64,000 nt of DNA. Origin: JARRKC01 sp037388505. Lineage in GTDB: Bacteria > Acidobacteriota > UBA6911 > RPQK01 > JAPXNP01. Made by a program: the position numbers and the translations under genes. Under the pieces are notes generated by a model, which was not told the DNA's origin, ran no database searches, and saw only the letters and a program-made list of their open reading frames with translations. The stretch spans positions 7,100 to 71,099 of the forward strand of contig JARRKC010000008.1 of assembly GCA_037388505.1 (NCBI GenBank), read 5' to 3'. Of this stretch, positions 57,375-64,000 are shown in pieces. The stretch's first letter is position 1; every line of letters starts with the position of its first letter.

Positions 57375-57443
57375 GATCGTCCCCCATCGGTTCGGTCCAA
57401 TATATACTTCGACGAAGTCTCTCAGGGCCCCCCGGAAAGCAGA

Positions 57444-57479
57444 TGAACGGGAATTCATCTGGAACTCATCTACGACTCA
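57444..57479. promoter_or_regulatory. Four-half-site operator (copy 4, regulator promoter)
   Basis: TGAA at 57444, then TTCA at 57454 and CTCA at 57465 and 57476 (10, 11 and 11 bp). Core AGATGAA-N6-TTCATCT. About 70 bp upstream of the response regulator, but in the opposite orientation to the other copies relative to the gene, suggesting a different autoregulatory mode. Confidence 0.7.
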
Positions 57480-57488
57480 TCCAAGGCC

Positions 57489-57845
57489 TTACGGGGAATG
57501 CGCTTGCAGGACGTCGTAGTGCGCAATGAGGAAACCGAGAAAAGCACCTGCAAAGATATCGGAGGGAAAATGCTCCTGCAGGGTCACGCGCGAGAACCCG
57601 ACGGCTCCGGCGAGTTTGTAGGCCACCCAGGGAACCCAGCGGCGCTCGTGGTAGCGTTCGGCCACCACCGTTGCGATCGCAAAAGCTCCGATGGCATGGC
57701 CGGATGGGAAGCTGCCTCGTCGGACCAAGCGGGATGGGAGCAAGACGCCTGTCGCCTTGCCGATTCGTCCTCTTCCGAATGGGCCGGTTTCTCCAAAGAC
57801 TCCTGCTTTGGAGTGCAAGTTCAAGTGGCTTTGTTTTGGGCTCAA
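57489..57845 (-). CDS. PAP2-like phosphatase, apparently truncated
   Basis: 118 aa. It carries the second and third phosphatase motifs of the PAP2 superfamily: FPSGHAIGAFAIATVVAER and SRVTLQEHFPSDIFAGAFLG (SRx5Hx3D), with flanking hydrophobic helices. The first motif (Kx6RP) is not present in good form (a KATGVLLP stretch stands where it should be), and the N-terminal membrane helices of usual members (about 200 aa) are missing. It may be a broken remnant or a reduced member; the start is uncertain. It lies between two operator copies on the response regulator's strand. Confidence 0.5.
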   Translation of the reverse strand: MSPKQSHLNLHSKAGVFGETGPFGRGRIGKATGVLLPSRLVRRGSFPSGHAIGAFAIATVVAERYHERRWVPWVAYKLAGAVGFSRVTLQEHFPSDIFAGAFLGFLIAHYDVLQAHSP

Positions 57846-57901
57846 GAACTACCCTCGCCCTCGGCGCGAGATCGGCCATTGATAGATTCCAGGCGTGTCC
57901 A

Positions 57902-57937
57902 TGAACGAATATTCATTTTCTGTTCACCTGCCGTTCA
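57902..57937 (+). promoter_or_regulatory. Four-half-site operator (copy 5, efflux operon)
   Basis: TGAA at 57902, then TTCA at 57912, 57923 and 57934 (10, 11 and 11 bp). Read toward tolC it has the same polarity as copies 1-3. About 90 bp upstream of the ATG at 58028. Confidence 0.75.
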
Positions 57938-58013
57938 TGTTCGTGCAAGTAGGTTTGTCGCCGGAAGGCGCGGTTTGATGTTGGTTGCAACATTGCCGGC
58001 ACTTCAATCTCGG

Positions 58014-58019
58014 TACAAT
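58014..58019 (+). promoter_or_regulatory. Probable -10 element of the efflux operon
   Basis: TACAAT in CGGTACAATG, 8 nt before the ATG at 58028, conserved in the promoter region of the decayed tolC copy at 50.8 kb. A weak -35 fits an activator-dependent promoter. The short distance to the ATG implies a very short or no leader. Confidence 0.4.
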
Positions 58020-58027
58020 GAAAGGTC

Positions 58028-59398
58028 ATGATGTCATTCATCTCCAGAACCGTCCGCGCGGCAATTTCCGGCACGAAGATATCGTTCATCCCCTTATTGA
58101 TTGCCGCCGTTCTTCCGGTTCTTTCGACCGGCGGGATCATGGCTCAGACCGCTCCGACCTCTGAGAAACAGGCAGCTTTGACGATCAGTCTGGAGGACGC
58201 TCTGGAGCGGGCCCGCACCAACAGCCAGCAGCTGCAGTCCGCCGATCTCGATGTGGCGCTGGCCCATGAGGATCGCCGCCAGGCGAAGGCCGCTCTGCTC
58301 CCTTCCCTGGACTATTTCAATCAATACATCTATACGCAGGGGAACGGCACGGACCCCGGAGTCTTCGTTTCCAACGACGGGGTGCACGTCTACAACAGTC
58401 TGGCCGAGGTCCACGAGGAGCTGTTCTCACCCCAGCGCCTCGCCGAATATCGACGAACGGCGGCAGCCCAGGCTCTGGCTGCGGCGAGGAGGGATGTCGT
58501 CGAACGCGGGCTCACGGCGACCGTGGCCCGGGACTACTTTGCCGCGGTCGTTGCCGAACGGCACATCATGAATGCCCGCCAGGCTCTGGAGGAAGCTCGA
58601 CGTTTCGTCACGATCACCGGGCAACTGGAAAAGGGGGGCGAAGTCGCCCATGCGGATGTGCTGAAGGCGCAACTGGTTGCGCAGCAGAGCGAACGGGACC
58701 TTCTGGAAACCGAGCTTTCGGCCGAACAGGCGCAGATCTCTCTGGCGGTCCTCATGTTTCCGGGCTTCCGCCTTGACTTCACCCTTGTGGACGATTTGGC
58801 ATCGGTGCCTCCTCTTCCCGTTTACGCCGAGACTGAGACGACCGCGCTCGAGATGAGCCCGGAAATGCGCGCAGCCAGAGCGAACCTTCACCAGGAAGAG
58901 TACGGTGTGTCCGTGGCCCGCAGCGCCTATCTGCCGTCGCTCAGCCTGGACTATTTCTTCGGCATCAACGCCAATCAGTTCGCCGTACGCAACGAGGAAG
59001 GGCGGAACCAGCTGGGATCTTCCGTCCAGGCCACGCTGAACATCCCCGTCTTCACCTGGGGAGCCACCCGGAGTAAGGTGAGCCAGGCACAGATGCGACG
59101 CGAACAGGCGGAGTTGGCGCTCACCCTTGCACAGAAGCAGCTGGTTTCGAATCTTCATTCACTGTATCGAGAGGCCCAGTCGGCTCTGGATCAGCTGGAC
59201 CTGCTGCGCCGGTCCGCCGATGCTGCGGCTGAGAGTCTGCGGCTCACGCGCCTCCAATATCAGGCAGGAGAGGCCACGGTGCTCGAAGTCGTGGACGCCC
59301 AGAAGACCCTCTATCAGGCACGCAACGCCTATGACAACGGTCTCGCGCGCTACCGCACCGCTCTCTCCAACATTCAGTCCCTCATTGGAACCCTTTGA
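58028..59398 (+). CDS. TolC-family outer-membrane efflux protein
   Basis: 456 aa. Signal peptide about 1-40 (FIPLLIAAVLPVLSTGGIMA). Two OEP repeats: the first with LTISLEDALERARTNSQQLQ and AARRDVVERGLTATVARDYF, the second with VSVARSAYLPSLSLDYFFGI and LNIPVFTWGATRSKVSQAQM. It ends in the coiled part (QYQAGEATVLEVVDAQKTLY). It forms the outer-membrane channel of a tripartite pump. First gene of the operon, 3 nt before the MFP gene. It is directly under operator copy 5. A partial deleted copy lies at 50820. Confidence 0.93.
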   Translation: MMSFISRTVRAAISGTKISFIPLLIAAVLPVLSTGGIMAQTAPTSEKQAALTISLEDALERARTNSQQLQSADLDVALAHEDRRQAKAALLPSLDYFNQYIYTQGNGTDPGVFVSNDGVHVYNSLAEVHEELFSPQRLAEYRRTAAAQALAAARRDVVERGLTATVARDYFAAVVAERHIMNARQALEEARRFVTITGQLEKGGEVAHADVLKAQLVAQQSERDLLETELSAEQAQISLAVLMFPGFRLDFTLVDDLASVPPLPVYAETETTALEMSPEMRAARANLHQEEYGVSVARSAYLPSLSLDYFFGINANQFAVRNEEGRNQLGSSVQATLNIPVFTWGATRSKVSQAQMRREQAELALTLAQKQLVSNLHSLYREAQSALDQLDLLRRSADAAAESLRLTRLQYQAGEATVLEVVDAQKTLYQARNAYDNGLARYRTALSNIQSLIGTL

Positions 59399-59401
59399 CC
59401 T

Positions 59402-60658
59402 ATGCTGAAGCATCAAGCACGCACGAAGATCGGGATCGCCCTGGCTGCGGGAACCCTGGTTCTGGCAGCAGGTTGTGCCGAGACCGCACCACCCGAGACC
59501 GAACCGGTGGCTCCCGTCGAGGTGGCGCCGGCGGTACGGGGACCCATCCAGCGCATCATCACGGCCCGGGGCATCCTCTACCCGGTCAACCTGGCGGCCG
59601 TGACGCCGAAGATCAGTGCCCCCATCGAAAAGTTTTATGTCGATCGGGGTGACACCGTGCATCGAAGCCAGCTGCTTGCCGTACTGGAGCACCGGGATTT
59701 GGCGGCTGCCGTCGCAGAAGCCAAAGGAGCCTACGAGCAGACCGAGGCCAGTTACCGCAGGACCGTCGCCGCTTCGCTGCCCGAGGCGCTCGCCCAGGCG
59801 GAGGCGGACGTGCGGTCTTCGGAGGAAGAACTGCAAGTTGCTCGGACGCTCTACGAGAACCGCAAGCAGCTTCAAGAGCAGGGCGCCATTGCGCAGCGGC
59901 TGGTCGATGAGGCGAACTCTGCCTACGTTCAGGCACAGAGCCGGCACGAAGTGGCTTTGAAGCGCCTCGATTCCCTGAAAAAGTCAGGGCAGGAGGAGCA
60001 AATCAAGGAGGCCAGGGCGGCGATGGATGCGGCCAAGGGACGTTACGAGGCGGCCCAGGTTCAACTCGACTACGCGCAGATCCGCAGTCCCATCGACGGC
60101 GTCGTGACCGATCGGCCGGGATTCGCCGGGGACATGGCCACGGCGGGGACTCCTTTACTGACGATCATGGACACCTCCCGACTGGTCGCCCGCGTCAACG
60201 TCCCCTCGGACGAACTGGTCTTTCTGAAGGAAGGAGATACGGCGACGATCGGCTCTTCCGACACACCCGCTCACCTGTCGGGTACCGTCGTTGTGGTGAG
60301 CCCGGCTCTCGATCCGAACAGCACGACGGGCGAAGTTTGGGTTGAAGCCGCCAATCACGGCAGCAGTCTGAGACCGGGCATGTCGGTCGAGGCTTCGATC
60401 ATAGCCGAATCACTCAAGGACGCCCTGCTCATTCCGTCGGTGGCGCTTCTTCCCTCGGAGGGCGGCGAAGAGCGGGTGATGGTGGTTGGCTCCGATTCGG
60501 TTGTCCACGAACGTCAAATTGAGATCGGTATCCAGGAGGATGACAAAACGCAGGTCGTGAAAGGGCTCGAGGCCGGAGACCAGGTCGTGGTCCAGGGGGG
60601 AGTCGGCCTGGAAGACGGAACCCAGGTCAGCATAGAGAAAGCCGGCAAGAATGACTGA
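59402..60658 (+). CDS. RND efflux membrane-fusion lipoprotein
   Basis: 418 aa. The N-terminus has a lipobox (LVLAAGCAETAPP, Cys near 22), so it is a periplasmic lipoprotein. Barrel-sandwich strands (VTPKISAPIEKFYVDRGDTV), a helical hairpin (AEADVRSSEEELQVARTLYE, with further long helices to about 225), and beta-barrel and proximal domains (VPSDELVFLKEGDTATIGSS, LLIPSVALLPSEGGEERVMV, GLEAGDQVVVQGGVGLEDGT) follow. It links the RND pump to the TolC channel. Its stop overlaps the RND start by 8 nt. Confidence 0.94.
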   Translation: MLKHQARTKIGIALAAGTLVLAAGCAETAPPETEPVAPVEVAPAVRGPIQRIITARGILYPVNLAAVTPKISAPIEKFYVDRGDTVHRSQLLAVLEHRDLAAAVAEAKGAYEQTEASYRRTVAASLPEALAQAEADVRSSEEELQVARTLYENRKQLQEQGAIAQRLVDEANSAYVQAQSRHEVALKRLDSLKKSGQEEQIKEARAAMDAAKGRYEAAQVQLDYAQIRSPIDGVVTDRPGFAGDMATAGTPLLTIMDTSRLVARVNVPSDELVFLKEGDTATIGSSDTPAHLSGTVVVVSPALDPNSTTGEVWVEAANHGSSLRPGMSVEASIIAESLKDALLIPSVALLPSEGGEERVMVVGSDSVVHERQIEIGIQEDDKTQVVKGLEAGDQVVVQGGVGLEDGTQVSIEKAGKND

Positions 60659-63600
60659 ACGTCAATTCGATCAGGGATCGTCCGAAGATTCTTCGGGCGA
60701 AACACAACACTGGACCGTTCGGCATTCCAAGCCGGTGATCTTCCTGATCCTGACCGGTGTCGCCGTGGGCATCTATCTGGCCTTTTCGATTCCGGTAGCG
60801 GTCTTCCCCGCGACCGACTTTCCGCGCGTCACGATCGGCGTCGACAACGGTGTCGCGCCCATCGATCAGATGCTCGTGACCGTCACCCGTCCCATCGAGG
60901 AGGCGGTCAACACAGTGCAAGGTCTGGAGGCGGTCCGATCGGTCACCAGTCGTGGGACTGCGCAGATCGACCTGTTCTTCTCATGGAAAGTGGACATGTA
61001 CCAGACGCTGAATCTGGTCGACGCCGCTCTGGCCGAAGTCCGCTCGTCGCTGCCTTCCACGGCCCAGATCACGAGCAACCGTCTCACCTTCGCCGCCTTT
61101 CCGATCATGGGGTACAGCCTCACCTCGAAGACAGTCCCCCAGACCCGTCTCTGGGAGCTGGCGACCTATGACCTCAAGCCCCGGATGAACCGCTTGAGCG
61201 GCGTATCCATGGTGGTCGTACAGGGTGGACACGAACCGGAATTCGAGATCATCCCGGACCCGGCGAAACTGATCGAGACGTCCGTCACCGTCCCGGGCCT
61301 GCTCGAAGCGCTTCGGGCGACCAACATGGTCGATTCGCCGGGGATGCTGGAGCGCAACCACCAGCTCGTCCTGGCGCTGGTCAGCGGCCAGGCCCACGGT
61401 CCCGAGGATATCGCGCGCATCGTGGTCAAGACGACGGCGGCCGGTGTTCCCGTGCGCGTCGGCGACATCGGAACCGTCCGGCGGTCTTTCAAACCCGTCT
61501 ACACGCTGGTCACGGCCAACGCTCAGCCGGCCGTTCTGCTGAGCGTCTTTCGACAGCCGGACGGCAACACCGTGGCGGTCGCCGATGAGGTACACAACGA
61601 GGTCCAAAGCATTCGCCGATCCCTGCCGGCGGGCGTCGTGATGACACCGTTCTACGATCAGTCGGAACTCGTAAACGATTCGATCAAGAGCGTCCGCGAC
61701 GCGATCCTCATCGGCCTGGCCCTGGCTTCGCTGGTATTGGTCGTGTTCCTCCGGGACTGGGGGACTTCGCTGGTGGCGGGTCTGGTCATTCCGGCCACAG
61801 TCGCCCTAACCTTCATCGCCCTGCGCGTTCTGGGATTGAGCTTCAACCTGATGACCCTGGGCGGACTGGCCGCCGCCGTCGGTCTGGTGATCGACGACGC
61901 CATCGTGGTGGTGGAAAACATCATCCTGCACCGGGACCTCGGGCAAGGGCGCGGCCAGGCCATCCGCAGCGCCCTGCGGGAGATCCGGCTGCCCTTGCTG
62001 GGCTCCACGCTCACCCCGATCGTGGTCTTCCTGCCTCTGATCTCGATTACCGGGGTCACGGGTGTCTTCTTCCGCTCGCTGGCCCTGACCGTAGGTATGG
62101 CATTGCTGGCCTCCCTTGGTCTGGCCCTGACCTGGACGCCGACCCTCAGTCACTTTCTCATTCGACGCCATCGAGGACATGCGCCCTCCCCCGACGGGCA
62201 GCCGGCATCGACGGCGGCGGGCGGCTTCCTGAACGGTGTGCTGCGGGTCTACAAGACGATCCTGCGCGGTGCCCTCGATCATCCCTGGCTCATGGCGGCC
62301 TGTTGTGTGGCGCTGGTCATCGGCTCCTTCGTCTGCTACCAGTCCCTGGGCACGGATCTTCTGCCGGCCATGGACGAGGGCGGCTTCATCCTCGACTATT
62401 GGATGCCGCCCGGCACTTCTCTCGCCGACACCAACCGGGTACTCACGTCCATTGAGGAGATCCTCCGGGATACGCCCGAGGTGGAGAGCACGTCCCGACG
62501 TACCGGTCTCGAATTGGGCCTGATCGCCGTTACGGAGGCGAATACGGGTGACTTCACCGTCAAACTCAAACGGAACCGGAGCCGCAGCGTGGACGAAATC
62601 ACGGCCGAACTCCGCAGAAAGATCAGGGAGCGCTTCCCCATGCTCGACGTGGAGTTCGTCCAGTTGCTTCAGGATATGATCGGGGATCTCACCAGCGCTC
62701 CCGAGCCGGTGGAGATCAAACTGTTCAATGAAGATCAGACCCTGTTGCGCGAATGGGCGCCTCAGGTCTCCGAGGCGATCGCGAGGATCCCCGGGGTAGT
62801 CGATGTTCTCGACGGCATCGAGAATACGATCAGCGGCCCGGCCCTGATCTTCCGCGTCAACCCGACGGTCGCCTCCCGAGCCGGCTTCACGCCGGAAGAG
62901 GTGGAAATCGACGCCAGTGCCATCATGCAGGGTGAAGAGGCGGCCACTCCGGTGATCATCGGAGACCGCTCCTACGCGATCCGAGTTCGATTCCCGGAGC
63001 GGACCCGGGCTTCGCTCGACGCCATCCGCAGCACGATCCTGGGCAGTTCCACCGGCCGGACGTCAACCCTCGGGGCACTGTCGCGGGTGGAGCAACTCCC
63101 GGGCCAAATGGAGATCCGCCGGGACAATCTCCAACACGACGTGGCAGTCACGGCCCGTCTGGAGGGGTTGAATCTGGGAACCGGCATTGCCGAGGTCCAG
63201 AAGGCCGTCGCCGGGGTGCATCTGCCGGCCGGAATCCGCGTGGAGTACGGTGGAGGATACGCAGAACAGCAGCGGTCCTTTCGAGACCTGGTCATGGTTC
63301 TGGTGCTGGCCGTCGTACTGGTCTTCATCGTGCTGCTCTTCGAGTTCCGTGGCTTCGCCGCGCCGGTGGCCATCCTTGCGTCGGCGCTGCTCTCCACTTC
63401 CGGGGTTTTCCTGGCCTTGTTGATCACCCGGGTCAGCTTCAACATCTCGTCCTTCATGGGCCTCATCATGGTCGTCGGAATCGTCGCCAAGAACGGCATT
63501 CTTCTTTTGGATGCCGATGAGAAATACCGGCGGGAAGGACTCTCCGCTGGACAGGCCATGCTGGCGGCCGGCGAGCGGCGAATGCGGCCCATCCTGATGA

Positions 63601-63764
63601 CGGCGTTGGCGACCATCGCGGGCATGATTCCTCTGGCACTGGCCCTGGGTGCGGGTTCGCAGATGCTCCAGCCCCTGGCTATCGCGGTCATCGGGGGTAT
63701 CGCCGCCTCGATGGTGCTCTCCCTGATCGTCACCCCCGCCGTCCACTATTACCTGACCCGTTGA
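60651..63764 (+). CDS. RND-family efflux pump permease
   Basis: 1037 aa, the normal size for the family, with 12 membrane helices and two large periplasmic loops. First helix FLILTGVAVGIYLAFSIPVA; helix 4 carries the proton-relay pair in AAVGLVIDDAIVVVENIILH. The C-terminal half has GLIMVVGIVAKNGILLLDAD and ends MLQPLAIAVIGGIAASMVLS. The sequence is of the AcrB/CzcA-like type without clear substrate marks. Methionine-rich metal sites are not seen. It pumps compounds with proton import; the substrate is unknown. It ends convergently with the CYTH gene (16-bp overlap). Confidence 0.95.
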   Translation: MTERQFDQGSSEDSSGETQHWTVRHSKPVIFLILTGVAVGIYLAFSIPVAVFPATDFPRVTIGVDNGVAPIDQMLVTVTRPIEEAVNTVQGLEAVRSVTSRGTAQIDLFFSWKVDMYQTLNLVDAALAEVRSSLPSTAQITSNRLTFAAFPIMGYSLTSKTVPQTRLWELATYDLKPRMNRLSGVSMVVVQGGHEPEFEIIPDPAKLIETSVTVPGLLEALRATNMVDSPGMLERNHQLVLALVSGQAHGPEDIARIVVKTTAAGVPVRVGDIGTVRRSFKPVYTLVTANAQPAVLLSVFRQPDGNTVAVADEVHNEVQSIRRSLPAGVVMTPFYDQSELVNDSIKSVRDAILIGLALASLVLVVFLRDWGTSLVAGLVIPATVALTFIALRVLGLSFNLMTLGGLAAAVGLVIDDAIVVVENIILHRDLGQGRGQAIRSALREIRLPLLGSTLTPIVVFLPLISITGVTGVFFRSLALTVGMALLASLGLALTWTPTLSHFLIRRHRGHAPSPDGQPASTAAGGFLNGVLRVYKTILRGALDHPWLMAACCVALVIGSFVCYQSLGTDLLPAMDEGGFILDYWMPPGTSLADTNRVLTSIEEILRDTPEVESTSRRTGLELGLIAVTEANTGDFTVKLKRNRSRSVDEITAELRRKIRERFPMLDVEFVQLLQDMIGDLTSAPEPVEIKLFNEDQTLLREWAPQVSEAIARIPGVVDVLDGIENTISGPALIFRVNPTVASRAGFTPEEVEIDASAIMQGEEAATPVIIGDRSYAIRVRFPERTRASLDAIRSTILGSSTGRTSTLGALSRVEQLPGQMEIRRDNLQHDVAVTARLEGLNLGTGIAEVQKAVAGVHLPAGIRVEYGGGYAEQQRSFRDLVMVLVLAVVLVFIVLLFEFRGFAAPVAILASALLSTSGVFLALLITRVSFNISSFMGLIMVVGIVAKNGILLLDADEKYRREGLSAGQAMLAAGERRMRPILMTALATIAGMIPLALALGAGSQMLQPLAIAVIGGIAASMVLSLIVTPAVHYYLTR

Positions 63765-64000
63765 TTTCCTTCGATCAGATCGACATAAGCCCCCTGGATG
63801 AGGTCGGACTCAGGAATGCCCAGTTCGCGCATCAAGCTTTGGGCAACAGCCTCACCCTCCGCGACGGTCTGAGAACCGGAGAGCACAACCTCGAGTTCGA
63901 GGAAGGAGCCCAGGCCCTCCACCTCGTCGAGATGAATGCGTGTGTTTCCAGCCAAATACAGACGGCGCCGCTTGCGGACTCTGCCGATGACCCCCAGAGC
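63749..64000 (-). CDS. CYTH domain protein, class IV adenylate cyclase-like (partial)
   Basis: The visible 3' part encodes about 83 residues; the gene continues beyond base 64000. It reads GVIGRVRKRRRLYLAGNTRI, followed by HLDEVEGLGSFLELEVVLSG and the acidic helix AVAQSLMRELGI. The RIHLDEVEGLGxFLELE segment, with its repeated acidic residues, is the CYTH metal-binding hallmark (CyaB, thiamine triphosphatase families). The bacterial CyaB-type length and the GLGSFLELEVVL ending suggest a class IV cyclase-like protein, but thiamine triphosphatase or polyphosphatase activity cannot be excluded. The last bases overlap the RND pump gene end on the opposite strand. Confidence 0.75.
   Translation of the reverse strand, partial: ALGVIGRVRKRRRLYLAGNTRIHLDEVEGLGSFLELEVVLSGSQTVAEGEAVAQSLMRELGIPESDLIQGAYVDLIEGNQRVR

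Overview
This is a GC-rich (about 60% or more by eye) bacterial chromosome segment with no rRNA, no complete tRNA, no CRISPR array and no recognisable transposase. The gene set suggests a Gram-negative, outer-membrane-bearing bacterium, most likely of the phylum Acidobacteriota. It includes a TonB-dependent receptor with a carboxypeptidase-regulatory-like N-terminus, a Ser/Thr kinase fused to an AAA/TPR module, a zincin of the DUF5117 type, a GH3 xylosidase, a carboxylesterase, and Npt/HEAT/cNMP-binding proteins. The phylum is an inference from gene content, not from a marker tree.

Layout. (1) 1-6429: housekeeping block on the plus strand: dnaE 3' end, accA, a Mut7-C RNase-like gene, aspS, mutL. 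(2) 6544-13341: mixed metabolic genes, namely an unknown 419-aa protein, a saccharopine-dehydrogenase-like enzyme, a one-domain asparaginase and a secreted GH3 enzyme, with a nested inverted-repeat element and low-complexity repeats at 10.3-10.6 kb. (3) 13396-22898: a signalling island. A membrane class III nucleotide cyclase and a TorF-like outer-membrane protein on the minus strand face a four-gene, stop/start-overlapping plus-strand operon. That operon encodes an Npt-like transporter-HEAT-cNMP-binding fusion, two HAMP receptors whose C-termini look like degenerate PP2C/SpoIIE domains, and a small cNMP-binding-fold protein. (4) 23175-23501: a higher-order tandem repeat, followed by a methyltransferase/epimerase pair, a TonB-like protein and serC. 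(5) 27.8-30.2 kb: an XRE regulator, two membrane proteins and a 59-aa secreted peptide, with two pairs of TTCGG-N5-CCGAA operators that have identical 32-bp spacing. (6) 30.4-38.3 kb: kinase-AAA-TPR regulator, carboxylesterase, metalloprotease. (7) 38.7-44.7 kb: an operon encoding a radical SAM/SPASM peptide maturase, two large secreted proteins in which 38 of 39 cysteines are followed by Asp at +3 or +4, and a large secreted protein with Ca-binding repeats. This is the best candidate for an undescribed system: giant Cys-Asp repeat substrates of a thioether-forming maturase. (8) 44.8-50.5 kb: DUF389 membrane protein, amidohydrolase, small secreted protein, TonB-dependent receptor. (9) 50.6-63.8 kb: an envelope-stress/efflux regulon. 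An OmpR-type response regulator and histidine kinase, three secreted proteins (two PDC-like paralogues and one PepSY-like) and a TolC-MFP-RND efflux operon all carry the same four-half-site operator (TGAA, 10 bp, then three TTCA at exact 11-bp steps). A decayed, rearranged second copy of the kinase/TolC/MFP/RND genes lies at 50.6-52.5 kb. The window ends inside a CYTH (class IV adenylate cyclase-like) gene.

The genes therefore suggest three separate sensing circuits (cyclic nucleotide, two-component, XRE/peptide) and one secreted modified-protein operon. All functions are read from sequence motifs only.
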